This document shows positions 49,629-58,894 of a DNA stretch of 63,035 bases, in pieces (positions within the stretch are counted from its first letter, which is position 1; every line of letters begins with the position of its first letter). The DNA lies in contig CAYGCQ010000004.1 of assembly GCA_964348455.1 (NCBI GenBank), positions 1 to 63,035 on the forward strand. The letters run 5' to 3'. This DNA comes from UBA10133 sp964348455. Lineage in GTDB: Bacteria > Patescibacteriota > Microgenomatia > UBA1400 > MFAQ01. The notes under the pieces are model-generated. The model did not search any database, was not told the DNA's origin, and saw nothing but the letters and a program-made list of their open reading frames with translations. Both the position numbers and the translations under genes were made by a program.

Positions 49629-50786
49629 TTACTTCTTGACTACTGTGACAGGCCTATTTCTTTTTCCAAAGCGCTTGATAGTATTTAGCAAGCGTTTGAC
49701 GGCAGACTGAGACCTATTTACTGTTTTGTTTCCATTCCAGTTGGGAGGAGCCGGGAAGTCCGGGTGCCAGTTTAAGTGGTTGAGTGTTTCGAGGTTGTTT
49801 TTGTTGATTGGAGTAAAAACTCGACCGGTGTGAGACTCTATCATGGTGCTGTAAATCATAAGCCATAGAGCGTCCGGGTTCAGATATGTTTTGACGAGGC
49901 CTCGATCCCTGAAGTGCATTTCTCGACTGGCTTCCAGAACATCGTACTTTGGGATCTTACTGGCGATGTGTTTTTTTGTGAGAACTCGTCCAGAAGTGAA
50001 TAGGAAGTATGGGTGACGGACATCTTGAACTCCGATGTTCCTAGGTATAAGTTCACCCCAGCCGAAGTTTATCATTCCATCTGCGTGCTTTTTATTCCTT
50101 TTGCCAAAGATCTTTGGTCTGGCTTTGGCAAACTTTGTAAATCTTTCGTTGATAATGTCATTACTGTTAAAAGGTAATGACAAGATTAATCGAACCCTTC
50201 TCTTATTTCTTAGAGCGAGAGCGATAAGTTTGTCAAGTACACCTTCCAAATTTGGACGGTAATTTGTAAAGACAACGATGCGATGTCTCTCTTTTCCCTT
50301 GGTCTTTCTTTTTAGTCTTTCATCGAGAGGCTTGGTGGCCTGAATGACCATCTTTAGAATCCGAATTGCATCTGGGTGATCCAGTATGTCTCCGGAGCTT
50401 CCATATCTTAGTGAGTCAGGTTGAAGCATTAGAAGAAACCTTCTATCTCCGAAAAGTTTTTTGAGGGATTCAAAGGAGAACATTCTAGATGGAAAGGCAG
50501 CGTCGGCGATACAAGTGTCACAATGATGACCGCATCCGTTTAGAACGTCGATTGTTCTTAATGTCCTAGTGAGTATCTTATTGCCTAGCAGGGGGAGTAA
50601 AAGTTTGTAGGCGTCAATAAGCCCACTTTTATTAATTTCATCTCTACTAAGGCGTAATTTTGGGGGATAGAGGGTCGGGACTGCGTACCAGCCACTGAGA
50701 TATTTTTTTGAAAGATGATGTTCCCTTATGACTCGCAGAACCTCCGGTGGAGGTAGAGCCGTATCCGGTAGTGCTTGAGCAGCCAT
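49629..50786 (-). CDS. Radical SAM-like protein
   Basis: 385 residues. A CxxxCxxC cluster motif (NGCGHHCDTCIADAAFPS, near residues 85-95) and a following YGSSGDILDHPDAI are typical of radical SAM enzymes. The rest is basic and ends in a Lys/Arg-rich tail. Substrate unknown. AAAGGAGGCCGTC precedes the ATG; TATAAT lies at 50834-50839 on the minus strand. Own terminator. It is one of few enzymes among the SD-led accessory genes. Confidence 0.78.
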   Translation of the reverse strand: MAAQALPDTALPPPEVLRVIREHHLSKKYLSGWYAVPTLYPPKLRLSRDEINKSGLIDAYKLLLPLLGNKILTRTLRTIDVLNGCGHHCDTCIADAAFPSRMFSFESLKKLFGDRRFLLMLQPDSLRYGSSGDILDHPDAIRILKMVIQATKPLDERLKRKTKGKERHRIVVFTNYRPNLEGVLDKLIALALRNKRRVRLILSLPFNSNDIINERFTKFAKARPKIFGKRNKKHADGMINFGWGELIPRNIGVQDVRHPYFLFTSGRVLTKKHIASKIPKYDVLEASREMHFRDRGLVKTYLNPDALWLMIYSTMIESHTGRVFTPINKNNLETLNHLNWHPDFPAPPNWNGNKTVNRSQSAVKRLLNTIKRFGKRNRPVTVVKK

Positions 50787-50850
50787 GACGGCCTCCTTTC
50801 AGATAGGTTTTTAAGGTAAATCTGTTATGGGGTATTATATAACACTGCTG

Positions 50851-50904
50851 TGTCGACGCCCAGAATCGAACTGGGGACCTGTCGCCTAGGAGACTGCTCT
50901 ATCA
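50851..50904 (-). pseudogene. 5'-truncated tRNA remnant (tRNA-Arg-like)
   Basis: The minus strand has GATAGAGCAG, an anticodon-arm-like CTCCTAG, an intact T-arm CCCAG-TTCGATT-CTGGG and acceptor 3' strand CGTCGAC, but the first ~17 nt of the tRNA are missing. It lies 8 bp after tRNA-Arg. Confidence 0.65.
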
Positions 50905-50912
50905 ATATTGTG

Positions 50913-50986
50913 TGAGGTTGGGCGGAGTCGAACCGCCGACCTTCTCGTTAGGAGTGAGATGCTCTATCCATCTGAGCTACAACCTC
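50913..50986 (-). tRNA. tRNA-Arg (anticodon CCT)
   Basis: Acceptor GAGGTTG/CAACCTC, D-arm GCTCAGATGGATAGAGC, anticodon loop CTCCTAA, T-arm GGCGG-TTCGACT-CCGCC, discriminator A. One mismatch (A:C) at the top of the anticodon stem. Confidence 0.9.
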
Positions 50987-51003
50987 AATAGTTATATTTT
51001 ACT

Positions 51004-52356
51004 TTATTTGAGGTCGAAGGAGATGAGGTTGTAGATATCTGACTTCTGGTTGATATTGGTGAGGAGTACTAGCTTGCTTCCGTCCGGGGAAGAAGTTAGA
51101 AAGCCATCAAGAGGCTGTACATAGGTAATGTTGACCATGTTTAGGCCGTCGTAGTCAACGAGGCTGACACCATCTTTGTTGGTGACGATTAGTTGGCGAC
51201 TGTTGGAGTACCAAGTTAGGTTGGTAGTCAGACGGCTCTCGAACTGGGTGCGAAGCTGACGAATACGAGAAAGACCTGCTGATGGGGTGGCTGAAACCTC
51301 GGTAATTAGTTCTTTGGCAAGCTCGGCTGAGCTTGAAGCGAAAGGAAGTAAGTAGTTTGTGCCTTCTTTGAGGTCAAAAAGGTAAGTTTTATCCTTGGAC
51401 AGATTTCTGCTCTCTGGGGTGGAGTTGATGTTTGGTAGTAAGGCACCGATTTCGTTGACTGGGAGGTTAATGTCTGAGGTTGGAGTATAGAAGACTCTTT
51501 CTTTGTCAGGCGAGAAGAAGACATTAACTGCTTTAGTAGAAAGAATATCAACCATGTATTCAGGGAAGAGGTTTAGAGTAGGGAGATTTAACTTAGCATA
51601 CTGGTCTTGCCATTCACTGATGATAAGAGGTAGTCTTAGGGTGACATCGGATAAGGCTCGGGAGTTTAGGCCTTTGGTTGATAGAAGGTAGGCAGCAGTA
51701 ATCTTTTCGGATTCTTTGGCCGTCTTGGTGGCCTTAGTTTTATCGATGAATATGGCTAGAATTTGGGAGCTATCAGGAGACCAAGTAAGTAAGGCTTGAG
51801 AAAAGTCTTTGGGAAGATTTTCGGCGATTTGAACGTTTGAAGAACCCAAAAGACTGCTCGAGAGAGAGTGAATGTAGAGTCCGTTGGTGATTTCTTGTGG
51901 TGAGTCTTTTAGTACATAGGCAATCTTGGTACCGTCGATGTTGAGAACTGCATTGTTTACTTGGTAGAAAGTAAGAGGGGAAGTGGCGGTAATGATAGGG
52001 AAGAGGCGTGCGTCTGCGGTGGTGACTAGTTCGTTTTTGATGACGATGTTCTTTACCCAGGCATGGAAACCGTCCTTTTCTATCTTAATGGTGTAGTTGC
52101 CGGGTAGGAGGTATAGCTTGTCGTCGGTAACGGTGGTTAATTTGTCGTTGATAATGACTCTGGCGGACTTTGGATAAGAAGAAACACTGAGTAACCCCGT
52201 GCCACTGAGAGATCGAGATGGGAGGTCTGGTCGGTAACCTTTGGCAAATTGAATAGCCACGAGTGTGCCAGCGATTAGGAAGGCGATGATGAGAATATTG
52301 ATGACTAATCTCTTGGATTTGGGGTTCCGGGTGGCAGTTCTGTTCACAGTGTCCAT
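51004..52356 (-). CDS. Membrane-anchored PEGA plus beta-propeller protein
   Basis: About 450 residues: N-terminal helix (INILIIAFLIAGTLVAIQFA, residues 19-38), PEGA domain (GLLSVSSYPKSARVIINDKL ... GNYTIKIEKDGFHAWVKN, near 55-115), then TolB/WD40-like propeller blades (LLTWSPDSSQILAI, LTSSPDGSKLVLLT). The -10 box TATAAT overlaps the ATG at 52356; a GTG at 52347, 7 nt after the box, is a plausible leaderless start. Probably an extracytoplasmic scaffold; function unproven. Confidence 0.83.
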   Translation of the reverse strand: MDTVNRTATRNPKSKRLVINILIIAFLIAGTLVAIQFAKGYRPDLPSRSLSGTGLLSVSSYPKSARVIINDKLTTVTDDKLYLLPGNYTIKIEKDGFHAWVKNIVIKNELVTTADARLFPIITATSPLTFYQVNNAVLNIDGTKIAYVLKDSPQEITNGLYIHSLSSSLLGSSNVQIAENLPKDFSQALLTWSPDSSQILAIFIDKTKATKTAKESEKITAAYLLSTKGLNSRALSDVTLRLPLIISEWQDQYAKLNLPTLNLFPEYMVDILSTKAVNVFFSPDKERVFYTPTSDINLPVNEIGALLPNINSTPESRNLSKDKTYLFDLKEGTNYLLPFASSSAELAKELITEVSATPSAGLSRIRQLRTQFESRLTTNLTWYSNSRQLIVTNKDGVSLVDYDGLNMVNITYVQPLDGFLTSSPDGSKLVLLTNINQKSDIYNLISFDLK

Positions 52357-52386
52357 TATACCAAGTTCGGGGGAGACGGTAATTAA

Positions 52387-52415
52387 TTGACAAACTTAGG
52401 AGAAAATGATAATAT
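52387..52415 (+). promoter_or_regulatory. Sigma-70-type promoter
   Basis: TTGACA-17 bp-TAATAT, upstream of the gene at 52449. Confidence 0.75.
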
Positions 52416-52448
52416 ATGGGATATTCTAATGCCTGTAAGGAGGCTAAA

Positions 52449-52925
52449 ATGATCTTTGAATTTCCTGCAAATGAATTTGGACCAAGAGCCCTGGGTGATG
52501 TGTGGATGCTGTTTCGAAGTTTGGCTTGGGACCAAACAGGGGTGCTTGAGATTACTGAATCGAAAGAGGGGGTGGTTCGACTGGAAGTTCGTCTAGAGAA
52601 GGTGGACGAGAAGTATCGACTGATGACTGACCTCGTACCGTTGCTTTTGCGACTTGGTGGTAAGTTGGTCGAGGATCAGCAGGTTGTTCGACTTTCTTTT
52701 TTACCAGGAACTTTCGATCCCAGTGAAGTGTTGGTCCGTATCGACGACTTTGTGACAGTATCAAAACGGATATCAAAGACATCCGAGCCCATTGTGGAGC
52801 TGAAGTGGACGCAAGAAGGCTCTTTGAAGATGAAAGTGAAAATGGAGGTTGGAGTTTACGAAAATGTTTTTCTGAAGTTTCACTATGACAAAGTTCTCAG
52901 TGACCTCAGTGCAATTTTTGAATAG
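52449..52925 (+). CDS. Hypothetical soluble protein
   Basis: 158 residues from ATG 52449 (AAGGAGGCTAAA upstream). It begins MIFEFPANEFGPRALGDVWM, alternating helices and strands, acidic. No family recognised. Own promoter and terminator. Confidence 0.77.
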   Translation: MIFEFPANEFGPRALGDVWMLFRSLAWDQTGVLEITESKEGVVRLEVRLEKVDEKYRLMTDLVPLLLRLGGKLVEDQQVVRLSFLPGTFDPSEVLVRIDDFVTVSKRISKTSEPIVELKWTQEGSLKMKVKMEVGVYENVFLKFHYDKVLSDLSAIFE

Positions 52926-52932
52926 TGCAATT

Positions 52933-52959
52933 GTCCCAAGTATATCTTGGGACTTTTTT
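52933..52959 (+). terminator. Intrinsic terminator
   Basis: GTCCCAAG-TATAT-CTTGGGAC followed by six T. Confidence 0.9.
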
Positions 52960-53047
52960 GTATCATCTGATGTTAATTGATATATATTGTTATCTTATGT
53001 TTGGTTAAATTTATTGGTAGAATCGTATTTATACAAACTTGCACGTT

Positions 53048-53137
53048 GTCATTCCTGCGCAGGCAGGAATCCATGAGATTAATTCCTAATTTATTTTGGT
53101 GCTTATTTGATGGATCCCTGGTCAGGCCAGGGATGAC
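53048..53137. repeat. Type A paired palindrome upstream of mreB
   Basis: Left hairpin ATTCCTGC ... GCAGGAAT and right hairpin ATCCCTGG ... CCAGGGAT, with GTCAT and ATGAC ends. In the right hairpin both sides changed together (T to C with A to G). Confidence 0.9.
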
Positions 53138-53164
53138 GGATACAAGAAATTTATATACAAAATT

Positions 53165-54172
53165 ATGGGATTTTCATTTTATAAAAAAATAGGTATTGAT
53201 TTGGGAACTGCGAACAGCTTGGTATATGTAGTGGGAGAAGGAGTAGCTCTAGAAGAACCAACGGTGGTGGCGGTATCTCTAAATGATGGTAAAGTTTTGG
53301 CTGTTGGTCAGGAAGCACAAAAGATGCTTGGACGAACGCCAGGAAATATTAAGGCCAGTAAGCCAATGCGAGATGGAGTGATTGCCGACTATGCTGTGAC
53401 AGAAGCAATGCTTAAGTATTTTCTACGAAAAGTTGGAGCTTATGGTCTAATGAAACCTGAAGTGATGATCTGTGTGCCGGCCGGAGTAACTCAAGTAGAA
53501 AGAAGAGCTGTCTTGGGAGCGGCGATGGAAGCAGGTGCCAGAAATGCCTTTTTGATAGAGGAACCTCTCGCTGCTGCAATCGGAGCCGGGGTACCAATTG
53601 CCGAACCATCAGGCAACATGGTTTTGGAGATGGGTGGTGGTTCGAGCGAAGCCGCTGTAATATCCCTAGGAGGCGTTGTGACCTTTAAGAGCGTTAGAGT
53701 ATCAGGAAATAAAATTGACGAGGCAATTTCGAAGTATGTCAGAAGGAAGCACAACTTGGTAATTGGTGAAACTACTGCCGAGTCTATAAAAATTAAGATT
53801 GGATCTGCTATACCATCCGGAAAAGAAGAAACGATGGAGGTGACGGGTCGTGATAGTATCACGGGATTACCAAAACAGGTTCAACTTTCGTCGCATGAGG
53901 TGTTTGAAGCCATGAGAGATCCTTTGGGTAAAATCATCCAAATGCTAAAAGTGGTTATGGAGGAGGTACCTCCAGAGCTTTCTTCCGACATTATTGATAA
54001 AGGTATCGTGATGAGTGGCGGAACGGCTTTATTGCGAGGATTCGATAGACTCATTACTCAAGAAACAGGGGTCCCGGCCTTTGTTGCTGAAGATCCTCTT
54101 AGGTGTGTAATAAAAGGTATTGGGATAGCGATTGAGAACTTAGATGTTTATGAGAGAAGCATTAAACGATAG
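53165..54172 (+). CDS. mreB: Rod-shape-determining protein MreB
   Basis: 335 residues of the MreB actin fold: IGIDLGTANSLVYVVGEG (phosphate 1), KASKPMRDGVIADYAVTEAM, IEEPLAAAIGAGVPIAEPSG, and GIVMSGGTALLRGFDRLI. It organises cell-wall growth in rod cells. In phosphate-binding motif 2, the usual Asp (VDIGGGTT) is Glu (VLEMGGGSS), and the adenosine-motif Asp is Asn (VSGNKIDEAI). The ATG follows TATACA by about 5 nt. The type A palindrome ends 28 bp upstream. Confidence 0.93.
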   Translation: MGFSFYKKIGIDLGTANSLVYVVGEGVALEEPTVVAVSLNDGKVLAVGQEAQKMLGRTPGNIKASKPMRDGVIADYAVTEAMLKYFLRKVGAYGLMKPEVMICVPAGVTQVERRAVLGAAMEAGARNAFLIEEPLAAAIGAGVPIAEPSGNMVLEMGGGSSEAAVISLGGVVTFKSVRVSGNKIDEAISKYVRRKHNLVIGETTAESIKIKIGSAIPSGKEETMEVTGRDSITGLPKQVQLSSHEVFEAMRDPLGKIIQMLKVVMEEVPPELSSDIIDKGIVMSGGTALLRGFDRLITQETGVPAFVAEDPLRCVIKGIGIAIENLDVYERSIKR

Positions 54173-55922
54173 AATTTAAATTGTCCTTGTATCAAGCAAT
54201 ATTTTATCTCTTATCAGACACTATATATGAATGCTAAATTTATTTTTACGTTCAATCTTGATAATCTTAGATAATTTATATCGGGTGTTCAGATTGGGGG
54301 ATAATAGCATAAATAAGTATTGTTATATTTACCTTAAATATTGAGGAGAATATATTTCATAAGTTTTACTTCTTTTGGCAAGTTTGCCAACACTTTTTGA
54401 AACTTTATGTAATTTTAAAAGATCCCGGGTAAGGGTTATCCTTGTTTGAAGCTTGTTAGTAGATAGACCCAAAAGAGGGATTTGAAGTGTTTACGGGTCA
54501 TTTAGATTGACTTTATTCTTAAGAATGTTTTCACGATTGAGCATTTACCCCCATGGGTATGTGAAGAATATTTATTTATATTTATGATATACCCCCATGT
54601 GGGTGACGTATAGGAATTTTCAGATCCGTTACATTGATTAGTCTGATAGGGTGTTGGGGTATAGAGGTGTAAAATCCGTACTGTGAACTATAGGCAACTA
54701 GCTCTCGTAACGTTACTTTACCTTCTCCAGTGCTTGGTGGGGGGGTATTCTTTTTTGTACTTTTGGATAGTGTATTTGATACCTTTTAACTTTTATTTGA
54801 TATTTATATTTTCCTATAATCTTTTGCTTCAAATGTTGCTTATAATGTAAGAATTAGTACAATGTGTTTGTTTTGTATTTTTCTAATTTTTGCTTTGATA
54901 ATGTATTTACACTAAGTCCTCCTATTTTGAAATACTTGTAGTTAAATATACAATATCGTGACTATAAAGCTATAATTTTCGATTTTGTCGATGATTATTT
55001 CGATCTAAGTAGTCAGTTTTGTTTTTTCTTCCTGATAAAAGTTCTTTGCTACTGTATTTATATATCCCTATATACTATTTTTCTTACACCATATGTCTTC
55101 AGGAAGGGGATTAGATCCCGGCATTTTTTTGCCTGTACTTTTATCTTTCTTTTCGTCTATCTATAAAGTTTTCCGGTACATGACCAGATCTGTCTAGAGA
55201 TTTAATCTTTTATTTGGGCGGATATTTTGGACATGTATTTATTGAGATTGAGGTAATTAGGCATAAATTTGATGATGCAGTTTGTTATAGAAATTAATCT
55301 GGTTGTACTTTCCAAATTTCGACATATTATTGCTTAATAACTTAAATCATACTATATCAGAGGTTAGAACTATATAAGATTAAAATCATATAATTATGTT
55401 ATTTTAGATTATCTATTATTGTATGTAATGCTACACATGTATTAATATAATATAAGGCTATTAAATTTGACATCAATTAATTATAGATTATCATAATTTA
55501 GGAACATTAATTGTTCATAGGATTTACTCGATTTAATACGAAAGGAATACGATAATGTGCATTCTATATATCCAAATAGAGTATATTGTAATACTATAGC
55601 TCTATTTATATATAAGTTGCTTTAACCAAACCTATAAATATTGAAAATTTTAAGTAAAATTCATTTTTTTTGAGGTTCAGACCTTTTAGTGTCGTCCAAA
55701 TAGGGGTCTATTGGTCCCTAATTGTGCCACATGATGTCACATAAAGGTTGATGAGTCGATAAATAGTTGAAATATAGCTGTTTAGCAGAGAAAGTGGGTG
55801 AGTGATAACTTCGTGCGTATTTTTGGAGAAAGTGGGATGGGGGACTGGGTGTTGGGTGAAAGTATTCTTTTTCCCTTAATGTCAGGATGTGAATGTGGCT
55901 AATTTCAATATACAATATTCTC
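54173..55922. other. 1.75-kb AT-rich gene desert downstream of mreB
   Basis: No ORF with coding character was seen on either strand. Two related hairpin-like motifs, ACCCCCATGGGTATGTG near 54547 and ACCCCCATGTGGGTGACG near 54594, lie about 47 bp apart; a GGGGAT-TAG-ATCCC stem with a T run is near 55106-55130. No clear DnaA-box cluster (TTATCCACA) is visible. Confidence 0.6.
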
Positions 55923-56792
55923 ATGAGATCTGAAGTACTTGGTCTACCGGTAGACATTATTACAAAGGAAGAAACGTTGAGAAAGATTTCCGAGTGGATT
56001 CGAGTTGGCGGGAATCGACCAAAGATGATTGTGACAGCCTACAGTGAGTTTTATGTAAATGCTCAGAACGACAAAGAGTTCGCCAGCATTATCAAAAAAG
56101 CCGATATGGTCACCCCCGACGGTGTTTCCGTACTGGCGGCGGTAGAGTATATTAAGAAAACTCAAAAACTCAAGAACTCCCACCAACAGCTTCGCAGTTT
56201 GGGTGGGCAGGCAAGAACGCTAGAGGTTTTAAAGATTATTAGGATGATTGGCGAGGGGGTTAAGATCGGAGGGAAAATTATTTCCGGAAAGATGGGGGAG
56301 ACTGTCACCGGTGTTTGGATGTTTGAACAACTGACAAAAATGGCTGAGAAGAAAGGTTGGAAGATATTTCTTCTTGGAGGATGGGGGAATGTGAGCGGTC
56401 GAACTGCTACGATGCTTCTAGAACGGTTTCCGAATATTAAAGTGGCATATGACCCAGGTGAAGATAGAGTGGGGACTGATGAGACGGTTAACGACAAGGT
56501 GATAAAAAAGATAAATGCTTTTAAGCCGGACATTATTTTCGTTCAGTACAATCCTGTAAAACAAGAAAAATGGATTTCGAAAAACTTGTTGAGGTTGAAA
56601 GTTAAAGTGGCGATGGGAGTGGGTGGAACTTTTGATGAGTTTGTGGGAGATTTTAAAAAGGCGCCGGTTGTTATGGAAACGATGGGTTTGAAATGGTTAT
56701 GGAGATTAATGGTGCAACCAAAAAGATTTGGAAGAATATTTCGAGCTGTAATTATTTTTCCTTGGTTAATTTTTAGGAAAAGTTTAAGGTAG
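55923..56792 (+). CDS. WecG/TagA/CpsF family glycosyltransferase
   Basis: 289 residues from ATG 55923, with TACAAT 6 nt upstream. Family motifs: VTAYSEFYVNAQNDKEF, MVTPDGVSVLAAVEY, KIFLLGGWGNVSG, and VKVAMGVGGTFDEFVGDFKK. It transfers N-acetylmannosaminuronic-type sugars or related units to lipid carriers for surface glycans; exact sugar not inferable. Between AAVEYI and the VTGVWMFE region there is a longer, repeat-like linker (KKTQKLKNSHQQLRSLGG) with a CCCACC ... GGGTGGG hairpin in the DNA. Confidence 0.88.
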   Translation: MRSEVLGLPVDIITKEETLRKISEWIRVGGNRPKMIVTAYSEFYVNAQNDKEFASIIKKADMVTPDGVSVLAAVEYIKKTQKLKNSHQQLRSLGGQARTLEVLKIIRMIGEGVKIGGKIISGKMGETVTGVWMFEQLTKMAEKKGWKIFLLGGWGNVSGRTATMLLERFPNIKVAYDPGEDRVGTDETVNDKVIKKINAFKPDIIFVQYNPVKQEKWISKNLLRLKVKVAMGVGGTFDEFVGDFKKAPVVMETMGLKWLWRLMVQPKRFGRIFRAVIIFPWLIFRKSLR

Positions 56793-56884
56793 CTTAATTC
56801 ATTTTGTATATTGAAAGTAGTAATTCGTAATGCTACGATGTAACTTGTCGTACGTTGACAAATTTTTTTGCAAGGAGTGTGTGA

Positions 56885-57671
56885 ATGAGAAAGCTATTTC
56901 CGTTTCTAAGCATACTTGTTGGTTTGGTGTTGGTTTTTTCTTCTGTGATGTCTGTTGGTGCCACAAAGGATCATCAGTACTATTATTGGCATCACGAAGA
57001 TCAAGGGAAGCATGATGAGTCTTGGAATAAGTGCATCAATGAAGATGCCCTCCATGGTCATGACGATCACTCTGGTGACTACGCCATTTCCGGTCCTTAT
57101 GACAATAAAGACTGTGAGCCCGATCCTGAACCCGTGTATGGCTGTACAAACCCTGAGGCAACAAACTACAACGAAGCCGCAACAGTCGATGATGGGTCTT
57201 GTGAATTTCCTCCCGACGATGTCCTTGGCTGTACAAACCCTGAGGCAACAAACTACAACGAAGCCGCAACAGTCGATGATNNNNNNNNNNNNNNNNNNNN
57301 NNNNNNNNNNNNNNNNNNNNNNNNNNNNNNNNNNNNNNNNNNNNNNNNNNNNNNNNNNNNNNNNNNNNNNNNNNNNNNNNGGGTCTTGTAACGTTCCAGA
57401 AGAGCCAGTTGTGACCCCCGTCCCGACCAATAATCCTCGTTCTTGCCGTGAGGTGTATGCCGAACTGTCTTCCAGGAACAACCCAAATATCTGGACCAGT
57501 GACTCAGCTTTGCCCGTTTGGTTTGCGCGTAACTGTCCATATTTCAAGCCGAATGCCCCTGTTTCAGGCGGTGGATCGAGCAATTCTGTTGCTTTGATGC
57601 TTACTGGATTGGGTCTTCTTGTAATCGGTGGTGGTTCACTTCTCCTTTCAGGAAAAAAAATTCAACAATAA
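56885..57671 (+). CDS. Secreted Cys-repeat surface protein with sortase-type sorting signal (gap inside)
   Basis: Signal peptide MRKLFPFLSILVGLVLVFSS, a His/Asp-rich region, then 29-residue repeats GCTNPEATNYNEAATVDDGS followed by C. The 100-N gap (57281-57380) interrupts the repeats; its length is not a multiple of three, so the frame appears to shift across it, but the real protein is almost certainly continuous. The C-terminus has a Pro/Ser/Gly stretch (NAPVSGGGSS), a hydrophobic helix (VALMLTGLGLLVIGGGSLLL) and a basic tail (SGKKIQQ), as in sortase substrates; APVSG would replace LPxTG. The next gene encodes a sortase. AAGGAG precedes the ATG. Confidence 0.8.
57141..57390 (+). repeat. 87-bp tandem coding repeats with assembly gap
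   Basis: Units start at 57141 and 57228 (GCTGTACAAACCCTGAGGC) and continue into the N gap; true copy number unknown. Confidence 0.85.
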
Positions 57672-57680
57672 GGTTCGATG

Positions 57681-57707
57681 GACCGGGATAACTCCTGGTC
57701 TTTTTTT
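57681..57707 (+). terminator. Intrinsic terminator
   Basis: GACCGGG-ATAA-CTCCTGGTC stem followed by seven T. Confidence 0.85.
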
Positions 57708-57796
57708 ATGTTTATTTTTTTGTAATTTGATTTATAAAGCTGTTAAAATACGCATTGATCTTTGAAATATCAAAAATTTACAAAGGAGGAAGCCTG

Positions 57797-58711
57797 ATGA
57801 GGTCTTTTTTGAAATGGTTGATAGTTACTGGTTTGATTGTTTTTTTAATAGGGGTATATAGTTTTTTCTTGGACTTTGAGGCCTCAAAAATCTCTCCTGT
57901 GAGCGAGGTTGGACCTGTGTTTGTAGACACAGAGGCGCTGATTACACCGATATCTACAGCCACAATCGAAACTGAAGCTCCGACACAGAGCTCGGTAATA
58001 ATCCCGACAGCAACACCTGATTTAACTACTGTAAGAGGTTTTTGGTTAGACGAAAAAATAGATTTATCTTCGGGAAAGTCTACTGCGATGGTGATTCAGT
58101 TACCTCAAGGTGGAAATTTGGCCAGTACTTGGGCTGATGCAATAGCTTATCAATTTGGTGATGATGAACTGGCGATAGACCCTTTTGATCCCAATGCCGG
58201 AACTATTTATACAATCCTCGGAGATACAGCTATTGTTGTTGCGCACTCAGGTCAAAGAAATCATAACTGGGACTTTTTTGCTTCAGGAATTGATCGCTAC
58301 CTGAGAGCCTATGACGAGTCTAGCTTGAGCACAAATGATAGCATCATTCTTGCTGATGGTGTGACTCGACTGGAAGGTTTTTTTGGGTCGACTGCTTACT
58401 TGTGTCAGTCGGAAGAAAAAGTGGAACCCTTTACTCCTTTTGAAAAGTGTCCTGGGAGTGTGGTCAAGCTTAAGCTTGTAACAGGGGTTGTTGTTCCAGA
58501 AGAGCTAGTGGGCGAGTACGGTGATAACTTCAATAACCTGCGTAGTTGGCTGATGGTTAAATTTCCGGAAGCCGGCTTTGACAGGATAACTTCAGATAGG
58601 GGATTTTTGTTCGTGACTTGCTTGCAGAAGTATGCGGACCAGCCGAGTGTGGAAGGGGTGCATGGCTACGAGTACAACCGAGTAGTCCTTGGCTTTGAAG
58701 TGATTAAGTAG
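57797..58711 (+). CDS. Sortase-like transpeptidase
   Basis: 304 residues from ATG 57797 (AAAGGAGGAAGCCTG upstream). N-terminal helix (LIVTGLIVFLIGVYSFFL), Pro/Thr stalk, then the sortase domain: catalytic His in AIVVAHSGQRNHNWDFF, Cys in GFLFVTCLQKYAD and Arg in EYNRVVLGFEV. It would cleave C-terminal sorting signals and attach proteins to the cell surface. It follows its likely substrate gene. Class is unclear; it resembles class E/F-type sortases. Confidence 0.85.
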   Translation: MRSFLKWLIVTGLIVFLIGVYSFFLDFEASKISPVSEVGPVFVDTEALITPISTATIETEAPTQSSVIIPTATPDLTTVRGFWLDEKIDLSSGKSTAMVIQLPQGGNLASTWADAIAYQFGDDELAIDPFDPNAGTIYTILGDTAIVVAHSGQRNHNWDFFASGIDRYLRAYDESSLSTNDSIILADGVTRLEGFFGSTAYLCQSEEKVEPFTPFEKCPGSVVKLKLVTGVVVPEELVGEYGDNFNNLRSWLMVKFPEAGFDRITSDRGFLFVTCLQKYADQPSVEGVHGYEYNRVVLGFEVIK

Positions 58712-58790
58712 GTGGGCTACTACACGATCTTTGTTAGTACGAATTGTGATCTGAGATAAAGATTGCTGCCTGAAAATAAGATGGTTTTAA

Positions 58791-58818
58791 GCCTGTCTCA
58801 ATCGAGACGGGTTTTTTT
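58791..58818 (+). terminator. Intrinsic terminator
   Basis: GCCTGTCTC-AATC-GAGACGGGT followed by T run. Confidence 0.88.
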
Positions 58819-58894
58819 ATTGGCTTGAGGTGTAGCGAGAATGGGGTATAATATAGGACAGTTCGTTAAAAATTTAGGTTCGCGAGGAGTGGTG

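Noticed and set aside
54173..55922. Replication origin
   Set aside because: AT-rich, but no DnaA-box cluster and no dnaA or dnaN nearby.
57141..57390. Frameshift in the Cys-repeat surface protein
   Set aside because: The apparent shift comes from the arbitrary 100-N gap inside tandem repeats.
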